DNA of 64,000 bases, from assembly GCA_963921425.1 (NCBI GenBank), contig OY992840.1, positions 11,968,501 to 12,032,500 of the forward strand, given 5' to 3'. A model generated the notes under the pieces. The model made no database searches, was not told the DNA's origin, and was given only the letters and a program-made list of their open reading frames with translations. Each line of letters begins with the position of its first letter. Within the stretch, counting starts at the first letter, position 1. Below, piece by piece: positions 31,787-41,643 of this stretch. This DNA is from Dryas octopetala. Taxonomy: Eukaryota > Streptophyta > Magnoliopsida > Rosales > Rosaceae. The translations under genes were made by a program, and so were the position numbers.

Positions 31787-32416
31787 ATGGCTGAGAAGAA
31801 CCAGCAGACTTTCCCATCATCAGCAAATGGTTACTCAAGAAGTGATGGAGAATCTTTGCAATCCCCGGATGAGCTCAAACGCCAGAAGAGAATCAAGTTG
31901 TTTACCTATATTGGAATTTTCATTGTGTTTCAAATCATTGTCATGACCGTATTTGGACTCACTGTGATGCGTGTTAAGACCCCTAAGGTCAGGTTGGGCG
32001 CCATCAATGTCCAAAACTTCAACTCTGTCCCAGCAACACCATCATTTGACACAAGCTTCACAACCCAAATCAGGGTGAAGAACCCAAACTGGGGTCCCTA
32101 TAAGTTTGATGCAGGCACTGTAACGTTCATGTACCAAGGTGCAACTGTGGGGCAAGTTGTGATTCCAAAGAGCAAGGCCGGAATGCGTGGCACCAAGAAG
32201 ATCGATGTGACAGTGAATTTGAGTTCCAGTGCATTAAGCAGTTCTAATCTTGGCAGTGAATTGAGCAGCGGGGTGTTGACACTTAAGAGCGAAGCCAAAT
32301 TGACTGGAAAGGTGGAGTTGATGTTGATCATGAAGAAGAAGAAGTCTGCCACAATGGACTGCACCATAGCCTTTGATGTCTCAACAAAGGGGATTCAATC
32401 TTTGGAATGCAAATGA
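31787..32416 (+). CDS. LEA9: LEA_2 family membrane protein
   Basis: 209 aa. B-like tail (MAEKNQQTFPSSANGYSRSDGES), a span at about 38-61 and a LEA_2 domain. The middle is the common young sequence (VKNPNWGPYKFD, with Pro in place of Thr). The end FDVSTKGIQSLECK follows LEA7 instead of the LQCK copies. The ORF is open upstream to 31661, but that part is 5'UTR. The 3'UTR (CTGCTGCATCTTCAG...) also follows LEA7. Confidence 0.93.
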   Translation: MAEKNQQTFPSSANGYSRSDGESLQSPDELKRQKRIKLFTYIGIFIVFQIIVMTVFGLTVMRVKTPKVRLGAINVQNFNSVPATPSFDTSFTTQIRVKNPNWGPYKFDAGTVTFMYQGATVGQVVIPKSKAGMRGTKKIDVTVNLSSSALSSSNLGSELSSGVLTLKSEAKLTGKVELMLIMKKKKSATMDCTIAFDVSTKGIQSLECK

Positions 32417-33600
32417 GAGACAAAGCTAGGCTGCTGCATCTTCAGAATTTAGATTGGGAGGAATCAAAACTAGTTCTTGGATTTGTTGTATAGAGTTGTA
32501 ATATTGTTATTTCATTTATTCATTTAGCCACTGAGGACACTGTTTTTCAGTTTTTTGTACTTTCATTTATATGATTGAATATAGAAGCAGGTGCTTAATT
32601 CTTTTGAACTTTACTTTTAATTTATGGTGAATGGAGGCTTTACAGAAAATGTCTCAGCAGACTAGGTTCCTTGTCCAATGTTGTCTTCTCAGTTATGTCA
32701 TACTCAAGGGCTGAGTCTGATTGGTTGGTGAGTCTTCAGTTAATTTGGTGATATTTAATGGATATTTTTGGCATCAATTATTTTCAAAATATGTTTATTC
32801 CTTCTCCCTGGATATGTTTTAATAAATTTTCAGCTCTGGGTTGGGAACAAGGTTAATGACAATGTTTTTGTCTTCTGCAACCAAGACAAAGGCAAGAGAG
32901 CCTATAGTATAATAGTTGGCCAGGAAGGAATGCTTTAAGAAGAGGATGGCTGATAAAACTTGTTTTGTTTTTTCTCTGCTCTATTTTATGATTTTTTTAT
33001 TGAAAATTGTGTCTGTATAATTGAATATTTTGGAATAATTTTCTTATGCTGTTTGTTGGTACTTCCCATTCAGCTTGCATAATATAAAATTTGTGGTTCT
33101 AGATTTCTCTTTGCTGTTTTCCTTCTCCTATGCAAATGCTATGTTCCTCCATATTCTATGATCACTATGTAATAGGTTAGGACAAAAAAAAAAAAAAGTA
33201 TGAGGTAATTGGTTTTGCAACACATAAGAATAATCCTTAGCCACAAATATCTGTAACTGTAACCATTAAAGCCTTTAGCTACGGATAGTTCGTCACTAAT
33301 TAAAGACAGATTTTGTTGTAGTGAATTGCCTATCATTCCATATCTAGTCATTAGGCTAAAGTCAGAATTGATGGGTGTAGAAGTTGAATGACCAAAAATC
33401 GTCAAAATTCAAATCATGTCACATGTACAGGAAAAAAACTGATAAGATAACATTTTCAAAGGTATGTCCTATTGCAGACGTGTATAGTCGAAGGTTCTAT
33501 GGATGTGATCATAAAATAATGTCAGTTTACACCAAATTAAACATGTACTAAAAGTCCTAAAGAAAAAGTCATGCTATCATCTTGAAAATGAAAATGTATA
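32417..33600. other. LEA9 3'UTR and spacer
   Basis: No gene. The LEA9 3'UTR runs to about 32600. The block at 33240-33430 is shared with the ghost promoter near 27000-27140 and is the distal upstream region of LEA10. Confidence 0.55.
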
Positions 33601-33855
33601 TCAAACCTATAACTTTATGAGCCTAATACGCGCTTTGCTCTCAAATTTCCAGGAAGCTCTCAAAAGTCATATCACCAAATTAATCAGATTAATTCTCCAA
33701 ACACTACATATACCACTCATTCATAAATACCTCCCACAATTGCCACAAACAGTTACTACTCTTTTGCCACTTGTTCCATTGATATTCATTTTTGAGATCA
33801 CCAAAACAGAGGCATTAAATTAAACCAAATCATTTGTTACAAGTTTTCAAGAAAG
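33601..33855 (+). promoter_or_regulatory. LEA10 promoter
   Basis: CGCG box ACGCGC at 33628-33633, then CAGGAAGC. A weak TATA (ACATATACC) lies near 33706-33714. This promoter shares its layout with the ghost at 26990-27280, which retains a stronger TATATATA. Confidence 0.6.
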
Positions 33856-34485
33856 ATGGCAGAGAAGAGCCCAGAAAATGGCTACTCCAGAAGAGATGAA
33901 GAATCAACCACTTTGCAATCCGAGGAGCTCAAGCGCAAGAAGAGGATCAAATTAGCAACATACATTGCTGCTTTTGTTGTGGTTAAGATCATAGTGATCA
34001 TTGTTTTTGGACTCACTGTGATGCGTGTTAAGTCCCCAAAGGTCAGGTTAGGCGGAATTGATGTCCAAAATCTGAACACTAGCTCTCAAATATCATCATC
34101 ATCTCCTTCCTTTGACATGAGCTTGACAACCCAAATTAAGGTCAAGAACACAAATTTTGGACCCTACAAGTATGATAGTAGCAGTGTCACATTTGAGTAC
34201 CAGGGCATGACTGTGGGGCAGGTTGTGATTCCTAAGGGCAAGGCTGGGTGGCGTTCGACTGAGAAAATTGGAGCCACAGTGATTTTGAGTTCCAAGGCAT
34301 TGCCAAGCAGTTCAAATCTTGGGAATGAGTTGAATGCAGGGGTGTTGACTCTGAGCAGCCAGGCCAGGCTTAGTGGGAAAGTGGAATTGATGTTTGTGAT
34401 GAAGAAGAACAAGTCTGCTGAGATGAATTGCACCATCACATTTCATTTGGCAACCAAAGGGGTTCAGGCTTTGGAATGCAAGTGA
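33856..34485 (+). CDS. LEA10: LEA_2 family membrane protein, diverged
   Basis: 209 aa. Short tail (MAEKSPENGYSRRDEESTTLQSEELKRKKR), a span at about 33-56 (with a Lys inside: VVVKIIVIIVFG) and a LEA_2 domain to LECK. It keeps VMRVKSPKVRL and the VKNTNFGPYKYD motif but has a Ser-rich insertion (SSQISSSSPSFD) and many other changes. It is an older branch than LEA1-9 and has no head-to-head partner. Confidence 0.93.
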   Translation: MAEKSPENGYSRRDEESTTLQSEELKRKKRIKLATYIAAFVVVKIIVIIVFGLTVMRVKSPKVRLGGIDVQNLNTSSQISSSSPSFDMSLTTQIKVKNTNFGPYKYDSSSVTFEYQGMTVGQVVIPKGKAGWRSTEKIGATVILSSKALPSSSNLGNELNAGVLTLSSQARLSGKVELMFVMKKNKSAEMNCTITFHLATKGVQALECK

Positions 34486-35336
34486 AAGGCATGAATTGGT
34501 AGCTCTTGAGCAAGTGCTGGCTTAGGATTTGTTTATATGGCTTGTGGTGTTATTAATTTTCATCATCATTGTAATTAAAGAATGTAGATCATGTTATATA
34601 ATTTTGACTTAGTTGCTTCCTGTCACCATAATAGTACTAGTGTACTACTAATAATTTCATAACAGTGGCGCAAGCGATATTAATTTGTAGCTAATATATT
34701 GATGAAACCAATTCAATTTTCGCTTCTGAAAAATTGTTTTTGCCACTAATAAGGTCATCCCTATGAACTTCCACAAGTCACAGATCAAGATTCAAATTCA
34801 AATTCTTCTTGTCCAATATTATACTTAGAAAAAGTTAAAATACACGGGAATAAAGTAAATCACAAACGAATTACAATCGTAGTATCAATATACACTAGCC
34901 TCTCTACACTCGCTCATACGACTGCGAAGTGGCACTTTCTATTGCGTAAACACCAATATTTTGGCAAACGTAATCAGTTTAATAGATAACGGAAAGTAAA
35001 TTTAGAAAAATTAATTAAGGAAATAGAGGCGGCAATTAATTAAGAAGAAAGAGGCGGCAAACCAATTCTCATGGACGAAAAAATAAATTTGAGAAATAAA
35101 TAACCGACCATTAGATTTAAGTCGAAACGATCTCAACCATTCGGACCCAGAGATAATTCAAAAACCGTTCCGTTTTATTATATGGATATTACCATCCTAA
35201 AGTTCACTTTTGAGGCATTTAATGGTGAACCTTAAATCCTCTTGATCTTGGAAAAAAGAAATTAATTCCACATTTATTCAACGAAAATATAATTAGTTTA
35301 TACAGCATTTCTCTGGGTAGGATGTATGTTCTTCAG
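34486..35336. other. LEA10 3'UTR and AT-rich spacer
   Basis: The LEA10 3'UTR covers the first about 120 bp. No gene or clear repeat is seen in the rest. Confidence 0.5.
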
Positions 35337-35522
35337 TAATGCTACACTTACCACATTTTTATACCACAATTTCATACCATCTTACATGGCATTCATACAT
35401 TGGACACTACAAATTAAAAAATAAAACCTAAAAAAGAAAAAGGAAATACCCTTCCAATAAAGTAATGACACATCAGGTGTGATACAAATGTTGGAAAAAA
35501 AATGTGGGACAACTAGCATTAT
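35337..35522. mobile_element. MITE family X, copy 1
   Basis: About 186 bp with ends TAATGCTACACTTACC and, complemented, TAATGCTAGTTGTCCC. A second copy lies at 44278-44463 in the opposite orientation (shared words: ACATTTTTATACCA, AATTTCATAC, CATTCATACATTGGA). The small size and terminal repeats suggest a hAT-type MITE. The target duplication is unclear. Confidence 0.6.
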
Positions 35523-35882
35523 TTAAATTAAAGAATGAACATCCTGCAGAAAAAAATTTCAGTTAGTTTATATATATAATAGTAGTTAAATAGATTTATT
35601 GTGTCAAAATTGAATTATTCATTTCTGATCTATTTAGTATTGGTGGTAACAAATCATGTCATAAGCAGATTTGTGTTAAGCACTGATCAACCCAACCCCA
35701 CTAAACTTGCGTTCAGTCGTATGAAAAGTTTTCACTTCTAAAGACTTTTTATGTTAATCCTAGCTTGCAAGTTGGGTGAAGACTAACAGCTTATGGGTCC
35801 CACCAACTGTTCTAGTTAATGATTTTATGGTGTCTTTCTTTCACGTACTGCTGTACTGGAGGGTGGAGACGTAAATAGATTA

Positions 35883-37498
35883 TGAGCAAATTACAATTAG
35901 TACCTTCAACTTTATATGTTGTTTCAATTTAGTACCCCAACTTTAAAACCTTGCAAAAAAGTACCTCAACTTTCATTTTGTATCAATTTAGTACCCTAAC
36001 TTTAAAACCTTGCAAAAAAGTACCTCAACTTTCATTTTGTGTCAAAATAGTACCTCCGTTAAATTTTCTGTCAAAATAGCAGGGGTATTTTCGTCTTTTC
36101 TTTAAATTTAAAAAATAATAATTTTTTTTGAATAAAAAAAATTTAAAAAAAATAAAATTTTTAAAATAATTAAAATTAAAAAAAAAAAAATTTGGTTCCC
36201 TTCCCCCCCCCCACCCCCACCCCTCCCCTCCCCAACCAGCCTCTCCCTTCCCCTCCCCAGCCAGCCCCCACCCTCCCTTCCCCTCCCCTCCCCAGCCCGC
36301 CCCCCCTCCCTGCCCTCCCCTCCTCCCCAGCCCATCCCCAGCCCACCCCCACCCACTCCCCCTCTCTCTGCCCGACCCACCCCTCCCCCCACCCCAGTCG
36401 CGTCGCACCCCCTCCCCCAGCCCCAACCCCCGTCCCGGCTGCACCGCCGCCCTCACAACTCTCTTCGGGAAGCGGATCCTCTCCGGCCACTGGAACGTCA
36501 CCGACGTCTGCAACGGGCTGCTCGGCGGGTTCGCCGCCATCACCGCTGGCTGCTCCGTCGTGGAGCCCTGGGCCGCCATCATCTGCGGCTTCGTCGCCGC
36601 CATCGTCTTGGTCTCCTGCAACAAACTGGCCGAGAAAGCAAAATACGACGACCCATTGGAGGCGGCGCAGCTCCACGGCGGGTGTGGCGCGTGGGGTATT
36701 ATATTCACGGCGCTGTTCGCGACGGAGAAATACGTGAACGAGGTGTACCCGGGGCAACCGGGTCGCCCGTATGGGCTGTTCATGGGTGGTGGAGGGAGGC
36801 TTCTCGGGGCCCACTTGATCCAGATTCTTGTGATTGTCGGGTGGGTCAGTGCCACCATGGGACCTTTGTTTTTTGTGCTCCATAAGCTTAAGCTGTTGAG
36901 GATTTCGGCCGAAGATGAAATGGCGGGTATGGATATGACCCGGCATGGAGGGTTTGCTTACGTTTACCATGATGATGATGACGACTCGCAGAAGCCAGCG
37001 ACCATTCAGCTCAGAAAAGTAGAACCAAGTAGTGCTTCCACGCCCACTTCAATTTAGTTACAAACTCTCAAATTAATTAATTTCCATATTTTCTTTTTTC
37101 TTTTGGGAAGGGAGAGGCTGGTGGGGGTGGGGGTGGGGGCGGGGGCGGGGTGGGGGGGGGGGGAAGGGAACCAAATTTTTTGTTTTTTTAATTTTAATTA
37201 TTTTAAAATAATTTTTTTAAAAATTTTATTTTTTTAAAATTTTTTTTATTCAAAAAAAATTATTATTTTTTAAATTTAAGGAAAAGACGAAAATACCCCT
37301 GCTATTTTGACAGAAAATTTAACGGAGGTACTATTTTGACACAAAATGAAAGTTAAGGTACTTTTTTGCAAGGTTTTAAAGTTGGGGTACTAAATTGATA
37401 CAAAATGAAAGTTGAGGTATTTTTTTGCAAAATTTTAAAGTTGGGGTACTAAATTGAAACAACATATAAAGTTGAGGTACTAAATTGTAATTTGCTCA
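35883..37498 (+). mobile_element. Pack-type long-TIR element carrying an AMT1 gene fragment
   Basis: The element has mirror-image arms of about 350 bp. The left starts TGAGCAAATTACAATT and the right ends AATTTGCTCA. TAGATTA flanks both sides (35876-35882 and 37499-37505), a 7-bp duplication. Each arm contains a repeated 'AGTACC(T/C)CAACTTT...CATTTTGT' module and an AT-rich inner part, then a C-rich (left, from about 36197) or G-rich (right, to about 37165) run. Between the arms lies GC-rich coding sequence of an ammonium transporter. AT-rich long TIRs around a GC-rich host gene piece are the hallmark of Pack-MULEs, though those usually make 9-bp duplications. No transposase is present. Confidence 0.85.
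36437..37057 (+). pseudogene. Captured C-terminal half of an AMT1-type ammonium transporter
   Basis: About 206 codons in one open frame, starting abruptly at [12 protein letters not shown] and ending at a natural stop. Recognisable AMT1 features: [50 protein letters not shown] (with the conserved pore-region histidine), [12 protein letters not shown], and the C-terminal regulatory tail [16 protein letters not shown] with the threonine that in Arabidopsis AMT1;1 is phosphorylated to shut the trimer. The N-terminal membrane spans are missing, so it cannot form a full channel. There are no stops or frameshifts. AMT1 genes usually lack introns, so DNA-level capture and retrocopying cannot be told apart from this alone. 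A short former 3'UTR (37058-37100) was also taken. Confidence 0.88.
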
Positions 37499-37505
37499 TA
37501 GATTA

Positions 37506-38220
37506 TTTCTAGATTAATTGGACATGGAGGTTCCATCCTCCTCGTCCATAAATATTTTCTTTGTTTTTTCGGTTGATTTAAATTAATTAATTAAGTTTTA
37601 GAGATTAGGCAATCTCACCTATGCTAACGATGATGGTGTTAGGCTTTTTTCATTTTTCTTCCCTGTAGAATCTATTAAATCAATACTATTATTGGATAAT
37701 GGATAGTGTAATAGTGTTTAGACTATTAATGGCCATTATTGGCCATTATTGGGCTCTTTCTCCTTAACTCAAATATTGTTTGTATGTTATAAAAACAAAA
37801 GAGAAAAAAATAAAATAAAATAAAAACAAGACGGATGCTATTTAGGACCAATACCAACTTGCATAGGCCACCATCACATCCTTGGTCTTGTTCAAATTTG
37901 AAGTACTTCAAGTGGTGGCTCAGGCTCTTGTGTAAGACTCACAAGTCACAGCCCCACCAGGCCACCACCAGAAGTCTTTCTTTATCAGGTTATATTCTGA
38001 TAAGGCTTGTAATTTACAAAACCAACAATGCCTTGGCACCCCATGAGTGGTTGCCTACAATACAATTAATACACAAAAAATACAAAATCACACGTAACTC
38101 AGTCACAGTCTTCACCTGGCTCAAGGGTCCAAATCGGACGACGGAGGCCACCGAAGCTTCTATCCATATAATAATCAGTCTCAGAATCTTTCATGTATCA
38201 AAATATCAAATGGCTATATA
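37506..38220. other. Spacer without recognisable gene
   Basis: No supported gene. Short A-runs and a small repeat (GGCCATTATTGGCCATTATTGG near 37729) are present. Confidence 0.5.
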
Positions 38221-38511
38221 GTCCATGCGACCATCTAGAAGTCAAGAATTTTAGGCCTCACCATGAACCGCGTTTGGCATTTCAAATTGATCAAATGACC
38301 AAAATGCCCTCCTGTTCATGTCACATTTCCAGGAGCAAGTCCCCCATAGACAAAAATGCACAGTCCCTAAACACACTATAAATAAACACAACACTTTCAC
38401 TACCATGACCACAACCAAACCAACACAACTCCTCTTCCCAATCTATCAGTGAGAGATTAGAAACCCATAAAAAGTGAGAAATTTTGATTTCTTCCATTCC
38501 AAGAAAAGAAA
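38221..38511 (+). promoter_or_regulatory. LEA11 promoter
   Basis: TCTAGAAGTCAA at 38234-38245, CGCG box CCGCGT at 38268-38273 followed by TTGGCATTTC, and TATAAATA at 38377-38384. The order matches the other LEA promoters, although the gene is an older copy. Confidence 0.68.
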
Positions 38512-39159
38512 ATGGCTGAGAAAGTAGCAGAGAAGTATCACCAATTGGAACCCGCCAACGGGCACACCCATGACGAAGAACAATCCGGAACGACTCAATC
38601 CGAGGAGCTCAAACGGCAGAAGAGGATAAAAATGTACAAATACATCGGCGCGTTCATTGTGTTTCAGGTGGTAGTGATGAGCGTGTTTGGAATCACTGTG
38701 ATGAAAGTGAGGTCCCCCAAGATCAGGTTGAACAACATCAGCGTGCAAAGCCTCACCTACGTGACTGCAACGCCGTCGTTTGACATAAGCTTCGAGACCC
38801 AAATCCGGGTCCGGAACTTGAACTGGGGTGCCTTCAAGTTCGATGCAGGCACGGCCACGTTTCTGTACCAGGGGTTGCCCGTTGGGCAAGTTACCATACC
38901 CAAGAACAAAGCTGGAATGCGTTCCACCAAAAAGATTAATGTCTTGGTGAATGTGAACTCTCAAGCATTGCCTGCAGCAGGGAATTCGAATCTCGGAACT
39001 GAGTTGGGAAATGGGCTGCTGATGCTTAGCAGCCGAGCCCAGTTGTATGGGAAGGTGGAGTTGATGATGATCATGAAGAAGAGGAAGACTGCAGAGATGG
39101 AGTGCTCTATGATGTTTAATTTGAACACAAGGACTATCCAGAATTTGCAATGCGAGTGA
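38512..39159 (+). CDS. LEA11: LEA_2 family membrane protein, diverged
   Basis: 215 aa. The longer acidic tail (MAEKVAEKYHQLEPANGHTHDEEQSGTTQSEELKRQKR) is followed by a span at about 43-64 and a LEA_2 domain ending LQCE instead of LQCK. Motifs: VMKVRSPKIRL, VRNLNWGAFKFDAG, YQGLPVGQVTIPK. It has a higher GC content than LEA1-9. It stands alone, without a divergent partner. Confidence 0.93.
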   Translation: MAEKVAEKYHQLEPANGHTHDEEQSGTTQSEELKRQKRIKMYKYIGAFIVFQVVVMSVFGITVMKVRSPKIRLNNISVQSLTYVTATPSFDISFETQIRVRNLNWGAFKFDAGTATFLYQGLPVGQVTIPKNKAGMRSTKKINVLVNVNSQALPAAGNSNLGTELGNGLLMLSSRAQLYGKVELMMIMKKRKTAEMECSMMFNLNTRTIQNLQCE

Positions 39160-40680
39160 AAACAGATCGATGGTGGCTTTCAGGCTTTGCTTGCTCCACC
39201 ACTTTTACTTTATTTTTAATGCTTTCAATTTTTCAATGTTGTATTTTATTTACAGATTCTGTCAGCATATATATACAGATCGATTTTAGTGCCAACTTTA
39301 TTTTAATTGTTTCCTTTTTTTTCTTTTCTTTTTTTCATTTTTCCCCAACTTCATTTTGATATTTGACATGGCACTATGGCAGTGGATGTGCCAACATAAA
39401 ATTTAAAAATTTCATGCAAATGTGATATGGCGAATCTAGCTGTGGATTCTGCTTGAACTGGGAATTTGACATTGGGCAACCATTGGGACCTGAACTCCTT
39501 TTTCTTTGAGTTGGTGGCATCGGAATGGATTATTAGCTTCGAAATAATTAATGTAACTTTCTCAATTATGGAATTGGTCATTTCATTAACAAAAAATAAG
39601 TCAAACAAATTAAACTGGTCCCAGCCTTTTGAATTATATTCCATAGATCGATTAGCCAACCTTCATGATGATGGAATAAGATGTGATGCAATGATAAATT
39701 AAGTTCAGCTACTATTGTCAATTGTTTAATCGGTTGGTGTAATATTGTAGATGTTTTTCTCTTTAAGCTGAAAATGATGGAAATTAAACATTATTAAGAA
39801 TTAATGTCGAAGTTAATACATAATATTTGAATGGCTCTAAGAACACAGATACTTCTCTAGCCACATAGTAAAACTCTCACAACATGACAGACAGGGCACA
39901 TTTTTCAGACTAATTACTGAGCAACTTCATCGGGAAGTTGGTCTACCAGGTACCCAAAACTGAATTTTGCTTCATTGGGAGAGTTCTCTCTTGCAAATTA
40001 TTAACTAATTAATTTATCTTAATAAAAAAACTAATTAATTTATCACCAAGTCACTTTTAAAGAGAAAGAAATGCAAAGTTCACCTTAGTAATCACTTTTT
40101 TTACTCCAAGCATTCAAAAGTGCCTTTAGATCATGGCCAATTGGGCAGAGTACAAACAAATAGCATAAAACAAAATATCTAAGATGAGTGAAAATATATC
40201 TCTCTCTATATGTTTCTTTGGAAAATGACCTATCAAGCCTCAAGCCAAAAAACTTTCTATCAGATTCTGAATGGAGTTATATTGAGGCATAACTCCTTTG
40301 GGATATGCCATATCTGCTCTATTAGCTTTGCACCATACACATCTTATCTTCATCATTTTAATCAAATAAAACTTTGAGCAAAAATATTAGCTCCATAATT
40401 TAATTAATTTCCTCAAACCATTGGCTATGTTGGATTGGTCAAGTCCTAAGCAACTTTCAGTCTTCAAGGACTCAATTCATGCTTGTATAGTTGTATAGGG
40501 ATTAAATAATAAATCAAATTTAAAATACCAAAAAACAAAATTGGCAATATTATTCACATGGTGAGTAAAGTGTACTATAATAGTAGATTCCCAACACCAC
40601 GTTCTCACCAGTAAATAGTAATTGGGAGAGTTAGTCTATGCAACGGACAGATTCGATGCTTCTGTTGATATTTAATTTGT
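39160..40680. other. Spacer without recognisable gene
   Basis: The LEA11 3'UTR comes first, then AT-rich DNA. No gene, TIR element or LEA remnant was recognised. Confidence 0.5.
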
Positions 40681-41013
40681 CCAATCTCTCATGACTCGTA
40701 CCAAAACCCTAAAAGGTCCTCAACAAAGTCATCCATCATCTAGAAGTCAATAATTCTCAACTTTGGACGCGTTTGGTACTGCAATCTGCAATAAAATTCT
40801 TCACCCGGCCCCAAATGACATTTTCCCGGAAATTCATAAATTCCCCTAAATAACTTATTTGAAAATGGCCAAACTCCAAACACTATATATAACACACTAC
40901 TCTTGCTTCATTTCCACAAACAACTCCCTACACTTCCTAGCTACTTTCATCTTTTAAAAACAGAGATCTATATTTTCTTTTCTTCACTCTTATATCAAAA
41001 AAGAAACAGAGAG
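40681..41013 (+). promoter_or_regulatory. LEA12 promoter
   Basis: TCTAGAAGTCAA at about 40739-40750, CGCG box ACGCGT at 40767-40772 with TTTGG, and TATATATAA at 40884-40892. Nearly identical, inverted, to the LEA5 promoter (21480-21720), but without the core block or a divergent partner on the far side. Confidence 0.72.
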
Positions 41014-41643
41014 ATGGCTGAGAAAACCCAACAGGTTTATCCTTTGGCACCAGCAAATGGCCACCCAAGGAGTGATTCAGAATCCTTATCCGCAGATGAG
41101 CTCAAACGCAAGAAGAGAATCAAGTTGTTCACATATATTGGTATTTTCATTGTGTTTCAAATCATAGTCATGACTGTGTTTGGACTCACTGTGATGCGTG
41201 TCAAGACCCCGAAGGTCAGATTGGGCGACACCAATGTCCAAAGCTTCACCTCTGTCACTGCAACACCATCATTTGACACAAGCTTCACAACACAAATCAG
41301 GGTCAAGAACACAAACTGGGGTCCCTATAAGTTTGATGCAGGCACTGTAACGTTCATGTACCAAGGCGCGACTGTGGGGCAAGTTGTGATTCCAAAGGGC
41401 AAGGCCGGAATGCGTGGCACCAAGAAGATCGATGTGACAGTGGATTTGAATTCCAGTGCATTAAGCAATTCCAGTCTTGGCAGTGAATTGAGCAGCGGGG
41501 TGTTGACGCTGACAAGCCAAGCCAAGTTGACTGGAAAGGTTGAACTGATGATGATCATGAAGAAGAAGAAGTCTGCTAAAATGGACTGCACCATAGCATT
41601 TGATGTGTCGGCCAAGACGCTCAAAAGTTTACAATGCAAGTGA
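41014..41643 (+). CDS. LEA12: LEA_2 family membrane protein
   Basis: 209 aa, A-type tail (MAEKTQQVYPLAPANGHPRSD), a span at about 38-61 and a LEA_2 domain to LQCK. GDTNVQSFTSV and LTSQAK link it to LEA5. The ORF is open upstream to 40903, but the ATG at 41014 matches the paralogues. It is a young copy placed among older ones and in inverted orientation to LEA5, so it is probably a recent inverted duplicate. Confidence 0.94.
   Translation: MAEKTQQVYPLAPANGHPRSDSESLSADELKRKKRIKLFTYIGIFIVFQIIVMTVFGLTVMRVKTPKVRLGDTNVQSFTSVTATPSFDTSFTTQIRVKNTNWGPYKFDAGTVTFMYQGATVGQVVIPKGKAGMRGTKKIDVTVDLNSSALSNSSLGSELSSGVLTLTSQAKLTGKVELMMIMKKKKSAKMDCTIAFDVSAKTLKSLQCK

Noticed and set aside
36025..36970. Long Gly/Arg-rich and Pro-rich ORFs over the captured AMT1 region
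   Set aside because: They arise from the C-rich/G-rich tracts and the antisense of the AMT1 fragment; only the AMT1 frame matches a protein family.
36560..37057. A functional short ammonium transporter
   Set aside because: It lacks the N-terminal half and an ATG, and sits inside a transposable element.
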